From the NCBI GenBank assembly GCA_945900685.1, contig CAMDJS010000026.1:1-20667 (forward strand): a stretch of DNA of 20,667 nt. Reading direction: 5' to 3'. The notes under the pieces were generated by a model. That model searched no databases. It saw only the letters and a list, made by a program, of their open reading frames with translations, and was not told the DNA's origin. How positions within the stretch are numbered: position 1 is the stretch's first letter; each line of letters opens with the position of its first letter. This DNA comes from Bordetella parapertussis. Lineage in GTDB: Bacteria > Pseudomonadota > Gammaproteobacteria > Burkholderiales > Burkholderiaceae_C. Shown here piece after piece: positions 1 to 7,482 of this stretch. Made by a program: the position numbers and the translations under genes.

Positions 1-187
1 CTCTTTCGAGGCCACTCATTAAAAACGGAATTGAAGTGAACTTCACTTCTATCTTCATGAGCGTTTTAAGTCTTGCGACTCGGTTACTAGAACCTTGGCA
101 ATTGCCTTAAAACGCCCACGCTTATCGGCTGTAATTTGTTAATGAACCTGATGATCTCTCATCTGCTGCCACTGCGATCAGCGGAGC
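1..187 (-). other. 16S rRNA operon leader (5' external spacer), transcribed leftwards
   Basis: Read on the minus strand, this stretch resembles the leader upstream of a betaproteobacterial 16S rRNA gene. A boxA-like element is followed by CAGCCGATAAG and then GTGGGCG, a word order I know from Burkholderiales rRNA leaders. A perfect 10-bp inverted repeat (plus strand GCGTTTTAAG at 61-70 and CTTAAAACGC at 106-115) would fold into a long stem. A 17-base palindrome at 33-49 (arms GAAGTGAA and TTCACTTC) lies nearer the expected 16S start. No rRNA is inside the window, so the mature 16S gene should begin a few tens of bases beyond the left edge. There is no convincing reading frame. The identification rests on remembered leader motifs, not on an alignment. 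Confidence 0.6.
121..146 (-). promoter_or_regulatory. boxA-like antitermination element of the rRNA leader
   Basis: On the minus strand, 146-132 reads TTCATTAACAAATTA, close to the boxA plus flank of bacterial rRNA operons (CTCTTTAACA in Escherichia coli). It is followed directly by CAGCCGATAAG (131-121). In known systems the NusB-NusE complex binds boxA RNA and makes polymerase resistant to Rho. One base departs from the usual core (CATTAACA for CTTTAACA). Confidence 0.5.
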
Positions 188-192
188 CTGCG

Positions 193-222
193 ATTATGAC
201 ACGATTATTAATGCCCTGTCAA
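193..222 (-). promoter_or_regulatory. strong sigma70-type promoter, probably rRNA P1/P2
   Basis: The minus strand has a perfect -35 TTGACA (plus 217-222) and a -10 CATAAT (plus 193-198) with an 18-base spacer. Read as TCATAA, the spacer would be 17. The bases after the -10 are GC-rich (CGCAGGCTCCG), like the discriminator of growth-rate-controlled promoters. Upstream on the same strand are several short A-tracts that could act as an UP element. A second, weaker -10 (TATATT, plus 289-294) has no good -35. The promoter points to the left edge, away from uup. Confidence 0.6.
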
Positions 223-555
223 ACCTTGGGGGTTTTCCCTGCTTTTGTCGCTGCTTTTTTGAAGCACTTTTCAAAAGCTGAGCCAGCTAATATAGCGCAC
301 TTTTCGGGGTTTGCACCAGTCTTCGCGATTTATTTCTTGTTGCCACCCATCGCAATACGCTAAACCCTTGTCAGGGCTTGGTTTTTATCTCTAAAAATAA
401 TTCTGCTTGCCCGTGATTTCTCACTGTCCAGCTTGCAGACTTGGCTTTTCAACGGTTTTTTGGCTGTGTTGGCCACTTAACACCGCTTCTATTCAGTCAC
501 ACTTTACCCAAAGGTCACTCAAATCGCGTTGCGCGGCTGGTCTGATAATGAACAC
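223..555. other. intergenic region between the rRNA promoter and uup
   Basis: The left part (223-290) holds the A-tract-rich upstream side of the minus-strand rRNA promoter. The right part must contain the uup promoter, but I see no hexamer pair good enough to name and no clear Shine-Dalgarno before the uup start. A weak hairpin (CCCT, tgtc, AGGG) at about 365-376 with a T-run after it is not a convincing terminator. I see nothing else here. Confidence 0.4.
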
Positions 556-2445
556 ATGGCCTTAATCACTTTGCAGTCAGCTCAGCTGGCATTCGGCGAC
601 GTTCCTCTGCTCGATCGCACCTCCTTATCCATAGAAACCTCGGAACGTATCGGCCTCATAGGTAGAAACGGCACAGGCAAATCTTCATTGCTGAAAATAT
701 TGGCAGGTAGGGAGCATCTCGACGATGGCGTCATTCAATTTCAACAAAACCTGAACCTTGCTTATGTGGCTCAAGAGCCTGTTTTAGACCCGGATGTCAC
801 TGTCTTTGATTCTGTGAGCGAAGGTTTGGCCGGATTAAAAACCGTGCTCGATCAATACGTGGCTGGCATTGGTGATTTGGACAGCTTGCAAAACATCATC
901 GAGTTGCAAGACGGCTGGAACTGGGAGCAACGCGTCACCGAAACCTTGCAGCGCTTGCATCTTGAGGGCAACGCTTTGATCTCCAGCCTATCGGGCGGTA
1001 TGCAAAAGCGGGTTGCGCTGGGTCAAGCGCTGGTGACCATGCCGGATATATTGCTGTTAGATGAACCCACCAACCACCTGGATCTGGACAGCATTCAGTG
1101 GCTGGAAGATTTGCTGATCGAGTTCAAGGGCAGCATGGTGGTCATCACGCACGACCGCACCTTTTTAGATCGCGTGTCCACCCGCATCGTCGAACTGGAT
1201 CGCGGGCATTTGTATTCTTACCAAGGCAATTTTCAGCAATACCTGCTCACCAAAGAAGCTGAGCTCGCCGCCGAAGCTGTGACGCAAGCCAAAGCAGACA
1301 AGTTGCTGGCGCAAGAAGAAGTTTGGGTCAGGCGCGGTGTAGAAGCCAGACGCACGCGCTCGGTGGCACGGATTGCGCGTCTTGAAAAACTGCGGTCTGC
1401 CAGACAAGCGAGGCGCAACACCATGGGCCAAGTCAAGGCCAGTGTAGATGCCGGCTTACCCAGCGGAAAAATCGTGGCTGAATTGACCGATGTGTCTCTC
1501 GCCTACGGCGCAAAAAAAATCGTGGATGGCTTCAGTGCCACCTTGTTGCGCGGCGACAAGGTCGGTTTGATCGGGCCGAACGGCGCTGGAAAAACAACTT
1601 TGCTGAAGTTGATCCTGGGAGAACTGCTGCCCGACAGCGGCAAAGTGCGCCAAGGAGCCAACTTGCAAGTGGCTTATTTCGACCAAATGCGCAATGCGCT
1701 GGACCTGAACGCCACGCTGGAAGATTTCATCAGCCCGGGCAGCGAATGGATTGAGATCGGCAACCAGCGCCAGCACGTCAAAAGCTATTTGGGCGATTTC
1801 CTGTTTTCGCCCGCACGCGCCAATTCTCCCGTGCGAAGCCTCTCGGGCGGTGAGCGCAACCGCTTGTTGCTGGCCCGCTTGTTTGCGCGCCCCGCCAATG
1901 TGCTGGTGCTGGATGAGCCGACCAACGATTTGGACATAGACACCTTGGAGTTGCTGGAAGAATTGCTGCAAAACTACGACGGTACGGTGTTTTTGGTCAG
2001 CCACGACCGCGCGTTTTTGGACAACGTGGTCACCAGCACCATTGCCTTTGAAGGCGACGCTAAATGGCGCGAATACGAGGGCGGTGTGCAAGACTGGTTA
2101 ACGCAATCGAACCGCGCCAAAGCCTGGGCTGCGCAAACGCAAACCAACACCAAAACCGCAGACACCAACAGCAAAGCCAGCAGCGGTACTCAGGTGCAAG
2201 CCAAAACCACTGCGCTTAAAAAACTCAGCTTCAAAGAGCAGCGCGAATATGACAGCCTGCCGGGCTTGATCGAGCAACTCGAAGCAGAACAAGCCAAGCT
2301 CAACCGCTTGCTGGCAGACGGCAGTTTGTATGTGTCTGACCCCAAAAAAGCAGCCGACATGGCGGTGCGCATCACGCAAATTGACGATGAAATGCTGACC
2401 GCCATGGAACGCTGGGAAACGCTGGGGCAACGGGTGCCTATGTGA
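556..2445 (+). CDS. uup: ABC-F family ATPase Uup
   Basis: The 629-residue cytoplasmic protein has two ABC nucleotide-binding domains in one chain and no membrane segment, which defines the ABC-F family. The first domain has Walker A GRNGTGKS (residues 36-43), signature LSGG near 145 and Walker B/D-loop DEPTNHLD near 170. The second has GPNGAGKT near 340, LSGGE near 428 and DEPTNDLD near 453. After an Ala/Thr-rich linker, the last ~70 residues are charged and helical (KEQREYD, then LIEQLEAEQAKL), matching the Uup C-terminal coiled coil that in E. coli binds DNA. Uup has been linked to ribosome function and to transposon precise excision. The reading frame is open from a TTG at 529, but I chose ATG 556 because family members start MALITL or similar. 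The downstream transporter overlaps its stop. Confidence 0.93.
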   Translation: MALITLQSAQLAFGDVPLLDRTSLSIETSERIGLIGRNGTGKSSLLKILAGREHLDDGVIQFQQNLNLAYVAQEPVLDPDVTVFDSVSEGLAGLKTVLDQYVAGIGDLDSLQNIIELQDGWNWEQRVTETLQRLHLEGNALISSLSGGMQKRVALGQALVTMPDILLLDEPTNHLDLDSIQWLEDLLIEFKGSMVVITHDRTFLDRVSTRIVELDRGHLYSYQGNFQQYLLTKEAELAAEAVTQAKADKLLAQEEVWVRRGVEARRTRSVARIARLEKLRSARQARRNTMGQVKASVDAGLPSGKIVAELTDVSLAYGAKKIVDGFSATLLRGDKVGLIGPNGAGKTTLLKLILGELLPDSGKVRQGANLQVAYFDQMRNALDLNATLEDFISPGSEWIEIGNQRQHVKSYLGDFLFSPARANSPVRSLSGGERNRLLLARLFARPANVLVLDEPTNDLDIDTLELLEELLQNYDGTVFLVSHDRAFLDNVVTSTIAFEGDAKWREYEGGVQDWLTQSNRAKAWAAQTQTNTKTADTNSKASSGTQVQAKTTALKKLSFKEQREYDSLPGLIEQLEAEQAKLNRLLADGSLYVSDPKKAADMAVRITQIDDEMLTAMERWETLGQRVPM

Positions 2446-3344
2446 ACAAATACGAAGTTCAAGGCCTTTGGCTGGGCTTGCTCGGCGTAGTGATGTTCTC
2501 TATGACTTTGCCGGTGACACGCTTGGCTGTCGGCTCGCCTGATGCGCCATTTATGACCGGTTATTTCATCGCCTTCGGACGTGCAGCCGTTGCGGGTTTG
2601 CTGTCTGTGGCTTACCTTTTTTGGGTCAAAGCCGCGCCGCCCAATTTCAAACAATGTCAATCACTGGGCATGGTTTCTATCGGTGTGGTGTTTGGTTTTC
2701 CTTTGCTGACTTCGCTGGCGATGCGCTATGTGCCCGCCGCTCATGCCAGCGTGATCACAGGCGTGCTGCCCTTGGCCACCGCGGCATTGGCAGCACGGGT
2801 CAACCGGCAACGCCCGTCTATGGGGTTTTGGTTATGCGCATTCGGCGGATGCGGTTTGGTTTTGGGTTTCGCAGTCCTCAGGTCCGGTCAATCCGGTTGG
2901 TGTCCGCAAACCGCTGACCTGATGCTGTTGGCCGCCATGGCGCTGGGAGCGATTGGCTATGTTTGGGGCGGGCGACTGTCTACGGAGATGCCTGCTCAAC
3001 AAGTGATCAGTTGGGCTTTGGTGATCTCTTTACCGCTGACCTTGCCGTTGGCTTGGCTGTCGCAGCCGCTTGATCCGGTGCCATGGTCTGCCTGGGCAGG
3101 CTTTGCTTATGTTTCACTGTTCTCCATGTGGCTTGGGTTTTTCGCCTGGTACCGAGGATTGGCATTGGGCGGCACAGTCAAGGTCAGCCAAGTGCAATTG
3201 CTGCAACCCTTTTTAGGCATGCTGTTTGCCATTCCCATCCTGGGCGAAACCTTGGACTTGTTGACGATAGGTTTTGGTTTGGCGGTGGTGGCTACTGTTT
3301 TCATTGGCCGCAAAATGCCAGTGCATGCAACGACCAAGGTTTGA
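2442..3344 (+). CDS. EamA/DMT-superfamily permease
   Basis: This 300-residue integral membrane protein is built almost wholly of hydrophobic segments, about ten helices, arranged as two EamA-like halves (roughly residues 10-135 and 155-290). A Pro-rich TLPVTRLA sits in the first helix, and YRGLALGG followed by QLLQPFLGMLFA precedes the last helices, as is typical of drug/metabolite transporters. The substrate cannot be read from sequence; relatives export amino acids or metabolites. The GTG start overlaps the uup stop (GTGA), so the two are probably cotranscribed and translationally coupled. No functional link between them is implied by their families. Confidence 0.88.
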   Translation: MNKYEVQGLWLGLLGVVMFSMTLPVTRLAVGSPDAPFMTGYFIAFGRAAVAGLLSVAYLFWVKAAPPNFKQCQSLGMVSIGVVFGFPLLTSLAMRYVPAAHASVITGVLPLATAALAARVNRQRPSMGFWLCAFGGCGLVLGFAVLRSGQSGWCPQTADLMLLAAMALGAIGYVWGGRLSTEMPAQQVISWALVISLPLTLPLAWLSQPLDPVPWSAWAGFAYVSLFSMWLGFFAWYRGLALGGTVKVSQVQLLQPFLGMLFAIPILGETLDLLTIGFGLAVVATVFIGRKMPVHATTKV

Positions 3345-3384
3345 ACCGGTCTCCGGCGTGACCGTTGTGGCCTGCTTTTTTCGC

Positions 3385-3390
3385 CACAAT
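3385..3390 (+). promoter_or_regulatory. possible -10 (CACAAT) giving a near-leaderless mRNA
   Basis: CACAAT ends 7 bases before the ATG at 3398, and no Shine-Dalgarno lies between. If it is a -10, transcription would start at or next to the ATG. The hexamer also forms part of a 7-bp inverted repeat (TTGTGGC 3365-3371, GCCACAA 3383-3389). No good -35 is seen, so this is tentative. Confidence 0.25.
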
Positions 3391-3397
3391 CTTACCC

Positions 3398-4069
3398 ATG
3401 GGAAATTTATATGTAGTGCGCCACGGGCAGGCCTCTTTCGGCGCAGATGATTACGACCAACTGTCTGCCTTAGGCCAGAAACAAAGCGTGCGCTTGGGCG
3501 AGTACTGGCGCGAGCGCGGCATGAAGTTTGAAGCGGTCATCACCGGCAGCTTGAAACGCCATCGCCAAACTTGGGAAGGTATTCAACAAGGCTTGCAAGA
3601 CACGGAGTTAAAAGCCTTGGTGTGGCCCGGTTTGAACGAGTACAACAGCGAGGCGGTGATTCACTGCATACACCCCGAACCGCTGGCCAAACCGAACACG
3701 CCCGAGTTGTACAAACACCATTTCGGTTTGCTGCGCAAAGGTCTGCACGAATGGATGCACGGGCGCACCCAGCCTGCGGGCATGCCGACCTTTTTCGATT
3801 TTGTGCAAGGCATCAGCGACGCATTGGCGCATGTCAGGCAGCACCACACCGGAGATGTATTGATCGTGTCCAGCGGCGGCCCTATTTCGACGGCAGTCGG
3901 TACATTGCTGGGCACGCCGCCCGAGAGCATGGTCGAGATGAACATGCGCATTCGCAATACCGCCGTCACCGAATGCGTATACAGCCCCAAGCGCACCACA
4001 CTGGTCAGTTTCAACACCCTCAACCATTTAGACGCTGAGGCTTACCGGGATTGGGTGACATTCACCTGA
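3398..4069 (+). CDS. histidine phosphatase superfamily (phosphoglycerate-mutase-like) protein
   Basis: The 223-residue protein begins MGNLYVVRHGQASFG. This is the RHG motif of the histidine phosphatase fold, with the phosphate-accepting His at residue 9. A conserved basic segment SLKRHRQT follows near residue 50. In active family members a second catalytic His lies in a V-S-H-G-G motif; here the equivalent is VSSGGPIS, with Ser at 159. The fold assignment is firm, but the missing His makes ordinary phosphatase chemistry uncertain. I recall similar SGG variants in other proteobacterial members, so this may be a subfamily trait. The frame is open from a GTG at 3365; I chose ATG 3398 because it lies directly before the conserved first strand. 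The gene has its own possible promoter and ends before a repeat pair. Confidence 0.85.
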   Translation: MGNLYVVRHGQASFGADDYDQLSALGQKQSVRLGEYWRERGMKFEAVITGSLKRHRQTWEGIQQGLQDTELKALVWPGLNEYNSEAVIHCIHPEPLAKPNTPELYKHHFGLLRKGLHEWMHGRTQPAGMPTFFDFVQGISDALAHVRQHHTGDVLIVSSGGPISTAVGTLLGTPPESMVEMNMRIRNTAVTECVYSPKRTTLVSFNTLNHLDAEAYRDWVTFT

Positions 4070-4094
4070 GGTTTTTGAAAAAGTCTAAAAGTAA

Positions 4095-4200
4095 CGCATT
4101 AAACGCTAAGCCTGATTAAAGGGCCAGCGTAGTGTGCTCAGGCTGACAACACCACTACCACCGCATTAACCGCTAAGCCTGATCAAAGGCCAGCGTGATG
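4095..4200. repeat. pair of ~40-bp direct repeats, each hairpin-forming
   Basis: Copy 1 (4095-4134) and copy 2 (4162-4200) start 67 bases apart and differ at only a few positions plus one indel. Both contain CGCTAAGCCTGAT, then an A-run, then GGCCAGCG. Inside each, CGCT pairs with AGCG and GCC with GGC around an AT-rich loop (4104-4129 and 4171-4195). They lie between two convergent genes, so a transcription-ending or mRNA-3'-end role is plausible, but no T-tract follows either hairpin. Confidence 0.7.
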
Positions 4201-4212
4201 CCCGATGAAGTC

Positions 4213-5016
4213 TTAAATCAGCGGCTCAAAAGCCACCAGTTCTTCTAGAAGTTTGGCCAGTTGCGCACCTGCAGCATCCAATAAAGCCTTACCTTTGTCA
4301 GCCGTCGCCAACGCGGCGTTGCCTGCCGCGCCATGCGGGTTGTAGTCCTGTATATGCCAGCCGAGTTTGGCGCTTTTGCCGTCGCCCAGCAAGCTGTAGC
4401 CTGCGGCACGGTCTTCAGAAGCAGATGCGAAATGCTGCGCCTCATCCATGCGCACTTTGTGCGGCGCGATCGCGAGCATCAGCGAGGTTTCCATGTCGCC
4501 GCCGTGCACCCCGAAGCGGTGTTCGTGTTCGCCAAATGCGTCCCATGCGTCACCCAAAGGCAGTTGGTACCAGTGGCTTGAAAAAACCGTGAGGCCGCAG
4601 TGTCCGCGCAATTCACGCGCGACCACGTCCATCAAACCGGCGTTACCGCCATGCGCATTGAACATCAGCAATTTTTTGATGCCGGTGCGCGCCACGCCTT
4701 CGCCGATGTCACACCATTGCGAAATGAGGTGCGCCGGTGACAGACTGAGCGTGCCGTCATACGCCAAATGCTCGCTGCTCAAACCCACGCTTTGCGTGGG
4801 CAACACCAACACCGGGTCCGCCGCTTGCAAATGCGTGAGCGCTGCACTGACCATGGCATTGACCAAATCGGTATCCACCGACAACGGCAAATGCGGCCCG
4901 TGCTGCTCGGTCGCGCCCAAAGGCAAGACCGCCACCGTGCGCAGCGGGTCGAGTTCGGAAAAATCGGTGCTGACGCAATCAGCCCAGTAACGCGGTAATA
5001 CCTTCATGCACGCCAT
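4213..5016 (-). CDS. creatininase-family amidohydrolase
   Basis: The 267-residue protein shows the metal-binding pattern of the creatinine amidohydrolase family. LPLGATEQHGPHLPLSVDTD (Glu37, His39 and Asp48) is followed by FNAHGGN near residue 119 and HGGDMETS near 171, so the predicted metal ligands are present. Family members hydrolyse cyclic amides (creatinine) or cleave peptides or formamides (MftE, the FAPy deformylase type); nothing here singles out a substrate. It is cytoplasmic, with no signal peptide. ATG 5016 was taken; ATG 5007 (MKVLPRYW) is an equally possible start, and neither has a strong Shine-Dalgarno. It is divergent from dsbD with only 18 bases between the starts, so the two promoters must overlap each other or the coding ends. 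Confidence 0.87.
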   Translation of the reverse strand: MACMKVLPRYWADCVSTDFSELDPLRTVAVLPLGATEQHGPHLPLSVDTDLVNAMVSAALTHLQAADPVLVLPTQSVGLSSEHLAYDGTLSLSPAHLISQWCDIGEGVARTGIKKLLMFNAHGGNAGLMDVVARELRGHCGLTVFSSHWYQLPLGDAWDAFGEHEHRFGVHGGDMETSLMLAIAPHKVRMDEAQHFASASEDRAAGYSLLGDGKSAKLGWHIQDYNPHGAAGNAALATADKGKALLDAAGAQLAKLLEELVAFEPLI

Positions 5017-5034
5017 CTTAAGGGCTTGGGTAAC

Positions 5035-7197
5035 ATGGGCTTTATGCTTGCCTTAAAGATTGACTTTCGCCGCACTTTTTACGCCCTGACACTTCTTTTG
5101 AGCAGTGCTTGCGCATTGGCACAAACCATACCCTCTGCCGTGGTGACCACACCGCAGGTGCGCGCCGAGTTGATGGCGTTCGCACCGCAAGGCGTGCAAG
5201 CCGGTCAAGCCCTTTGGGTGGGTCTGCAAATCAAGCACCAACCCGGTTGGCACACTTACTGGCAAAACCCGGGCGACAGCGGACTGGCCACGCAACTCAA
5301 CTGGCAACTACCGCCGGGCATGAAAGCCGAAGAATTGCTGTGGCCGATTCCCCGGATGATTCCGGTGGGCAACATGGTCAACCACGGGTTTGAAGACACG
5401 GTCTTGCTGGCAGTGCCTGTGCAAGTGAGCAAGTCTTTCCAAGCCGTCAATAACGAGATCAGATTGCAAGCGGATTGGTTGGTGTGCAAGCAGGAATGCA
5501 TTCCGCAATCCGGCCAGTTTGTGTTGAAGTTATCCGCACAAAGCAGCATCGCAGACCACAGCGACAGCTTTGAAACTTTGATTCGCAGCCAACCCCAAGC
5601 TTTATCGCCTGCGCTGCAAAAAGCAGAACTGGTTGATCAAGGCTTGAAGCTGTCCATCCAAGGTTTGCCCTCACAGGCACACGGCCATGCCTTGAAAGCC
5701 TATGCGCAATCGTCTGAAGTGCTGGCCAGCGGATTGGGCCTGAATGGCGGCGGCAGTTGGCAAGACGGTGTCTGGCAAATGAACGCGCCGCTACACCTCA
5801 TGCGCAGCACCGAGCCCCGGCAACTGGGTTTGTTGCTGGTTGACGAAACCCAAACCCCAACCGCCGCCTGGCGAGTGAGGCTGGATATTCAAGGCACCTG
5901 GCCGAAAGAAGCAGCAGTCGCGCCTGTGGTTTCATCCGCCCCCACTTTTCTAGCTAATGCGCCGGCACCTGCTTCCACAGTGGCGCTGTTCACCGCATTG
6001 ATAGGCGCCTTGGTCGGCGGCTTGTTGTTGAATTTGATGCCTTGCGTGCTGCCGGTGCTGGCCATCAAGGTGTTGTCGCTCAGCAAAACCAACGCCAGCG
6101 CAGCCGAGCGACGCGGCATCGGATCTGCCTATGCCGCCGGTGTGTTGGTGAGCATGCTTGCGTTGGCGCTGCTGGTTATGGGCTTGCGCGCAGCGGGCTC
6201 TCAATTGGGATGGGGCTTTCAATTGCAGTCGCCTGTGCTGGTCGCCGGTTTGTCGCTGCTATTTACCTTGATTGCGTTGAACTTGGCGGGCTTGTTGGAA
6301 ATACGCGGCAACTGGAGCGGGAACTTGGCGGTGCAACTGGCGCGTCACCCGCTGGCAGATGCTTTTCTCTCCGGCGTATTGGCGGTGGTGGTGGCGGCGC
6401 CTTGCACCGCACCGTTCATGGGCGCGTCTGTTGGTGTGGCGTTCACCTTACCGGCTTGGCAAGGCGTGTTGATTTTTGTGTTTCTCGGTGTGGGGCTGGC
6501 TTTGCCGTTCACGCTCAGCGCATGGCTTCCGGCGACAGCCAACTGGTTGCCCCGACCGGGTACGTGGATGCAGGTGTTGCGTCAAGCGCTGGCGTTCCCG
6601 ATGTGGTTGACCGTGGTTTGGTTGCTGTGGGTATTTGCCCGGCAAACCAGCGCAGAGGCGGCGGCCTTGTGGCTGGCGGCTTTAGTGTTGTTCACGGGTT
6701 TGGTCTGGTCGTTGAGTTTGACGGTGTATTTGCGCCATTGGTTAAGCGGTTTTTTCATTGCAGCTTTGCTTTCCTTGGTTTGGCTGTCTCAGCCCTTGTG
6801 GCAGACTGGTTCTGATGCGCAAAGCACGGTGGCCAAGTCTGAGGAACAGTGGCAAAGTTGGTCTGAGCAAAAAGTGCAAACCGCCTTGCAACAAGGCCAG
6901 CCTGTGTTTGTGGATTTCACTGCAGCCTGGTGTGTGACTTGTCAGGTGAACAAACAATCGACGCTGCGTAACGCGCAGGTGTTGCAAGCATTTGCGGATC
7001 GCAATGTCTTGTTATTGCAAGCAGATTGGACGCGCCAAGACCCGGCGATCAGCAAGGCGTTGACCGCCTTGGGGCGCAGCGGGGTGCCGGTGTATGTGTT
7101 GCATGTGCCGGGCAAGCCGCCGCAAGTGTTGTCGGAGTTGTTGTCGCCGGACTTGGTGTTGCGGGCGCTTCAAAAATTGGGGTCAGGTTCCAATTAA
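5035..7197 (+). CDS. dsbD: DsbD/ScsB-type thiol:disulfide interchange protein
   Basis: This 720-residue inner-membrane protein would pass electrons from cytoplasmic thioredoxin to periplasmic partners. A signal peptide (FRR, then a hydrophobic stretch ending CALA at 29) leads into a periplasmic domain with the cysteine pair Cys151 and Cys155 (DWLVCKQEC). A transmembrane domain of about eight helices (~320-610) carries the two redox cysteines, Cys337 (MPCVLP) and Cys457 (APCTAP). A C-terminal thioredoxin-like domain has CVTC (633-636). The long N-terminal domain with CxxxC resembles ScsB-type relatives more than classical E. coli DsbD. Starts at TTG 5026 and ATG 5044 are possible; ATG 5035 has AAGGG about ten bases upstream. 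The last residues (KLGSGSN) and the stop are encoded by a copy of the 21-bp repeat, so the native C-terminus was probably altered. Confidence 0.9.
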   Translation: MGFMLALKIDFRRTFYALTLLLSSACALAQTIPSAVVTTPQVRAELMAFAPQGVQAGQALWVGLQIKHQPGWHTYWQNPGDSGLATQLNWQLPPGMKAEELLWPIPRMIPVGNMVNHGFEDTVLLAVPVQVSKSFQAVNNEIRLQADWLVCKQECIPQSGQFVLKLSAQSSIADHSDSFETLIRSQPQALSPALQKAELVDQGLKLSIQGLPSQAHGHALKAYAQSSEVLASGLGLNGGGSWQDGVWQMNAPLHLMRSTEPRQLGLLLVDETQTPTAAWRVRLDIQGTWPKEAAVAPVVSSAPTFLANAPAPASTVALFTALIGALVGGLLLNLMPCVLPVLAIKVLSLSKTNASAAERRGIGSAYAAGVLVSMLALALLVMGLRAAGSQLGWGFQLQSPVLVAGLSLLFTLIALNLAGLLEIRGNWSGNLAVQLARHPLADAFLSGVLAVVVAAPCTAPFMGASVGVAFTLPAWQGVLIFVFLGVGLALPFTLSAWLPATANWLPRPGTWMQVLRQALAFPMWLTVVWLLWVFARQTSAEAAALWLAALVLFTGLVWSLSLTVYLRHWLSGFFIAALLSLVWLSQPLWQTGSDAQSTVAKSEEQWQSWSEQKVQTALQQGQPVFVDFTAAWCVTCQVNKQSTLRNAQVLQAFADRNVLLLQADWTRQDPAISKALTALGRSGVPVYVLHVPGKPPQVLSELLSPDLVLRALQKLGSGSN

Positions 7198-7249
7198 TAA
7201 AAAATTGGGGTCAGGTTCCAATTAAAAAAATTGGGGTCAGGTTCCAATT
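7175..7249. repeat. three tandem-like copies of a 21-bp hairpin repeat
   Basis: Identical 21-base copies lie at 7175-7195, 7203-7223 and 7229-7249, separated by short A/T-rich linkers (TAATAAA-like and A-runs). Each copy is AATTGGGG, then TCAGG, then TTCCAATT. The arms pair over 8 bp if two G-U pairs are allowed, leaving a 5-base loop. Copy 1 overlaps the 3' end of dsbD. Similar GGGGTCAG-containing repeats are known to me from other bacterial intergenic regions, sometimes near REP-associated (Y1) transposases, but no transposase is in this window. Confidence 0.9.
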
Positions 7250-7366
7250 AATTCACGCCATGCCGGCTCGGTCGCCGCTCACCGCCGCTAAGCGGCAACG
7301 CTCGCGTCGGCCCGCCCGCCATGTCGTTTGTCCGCTCGACGTTTTCTCCGAAAGTAAAAATCGGTA
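7250..7366. other. GC-rich spacer between repeat copies
   Basis: This 117-base spacer separates copies 3 and 4 of the 21-bp repeat. It is much more GC-rich than the repeats and contains a perfect short hairpin, GCCGC-TAA-GCGGC (7284-7296). I see no gene in it. It may be part of the same composite repetitive element as its flanks. Confidence 0.4.
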
Positions 7367-7387
7367 AATCGGGGTCAGGTTCCAATT
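7367..7387. repeat. fourth copy of the 21-bp hairpin repeat
   Basis: This copy matches copies 1-3 except for one base (C for T at its fourth position, which breaks one arm pair). It lies 117 bases from copy 3, in the same orientation. Confidence 0.88.
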
Positions 7388-7414
7388 AAATCTGACGCCT
7401 AAAACATCACTTCA

Positions 7415-7482
7415 GGCCGACTCGGAGGGGGTGTTTTTTTCGAGCGAAAGCGCAGAAAAAAAGCACACCGGATGGGTCGGCC
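7415..7482. repeat. 68-bp imperfect inverted repeat
   Basis: The outer arms GGCCGAC (7415-7421) and GTCGGCC (7476-7482) are perfect complements. Inside them GGTGT (7430-7434) pairs with ACACC (7465-7469), and a T-run (7434-7440) faces a run of seven A (7456-7462) around GC-GAAA-GC (7444-7451). In RNA this could fold into a long interrupted stem with a GNRA-type tip. The right arm abuts the first unit of the tandem repeat. A DNA-level (mobile or REP-like) or RNA-level role cannot be told apart. Confidence 0.65.

Noticed and set aside
136..363. A small open frame (75 codons) on the plus strand
   Set aside because: It lies antisense to the rRNA promoter and leader, has no Shine-Dalgarno, and its protein looks like no family.
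6042..6815. 257-codon frame overlapping the membrane part of dsbD in another frame
   Set aside because: It is a Gly/Arg/Ala-rich shadow of the dsbD coding sequence with no start signal.
7026..7367. Frame running out of dsbD through the 21-bp repeats (113 codons)
   Set aside because: Its 3' half is only translated repeat sequence (IGVRFQLI-like words). No initiation signal exists and the 5' half is a dsbD shadow.
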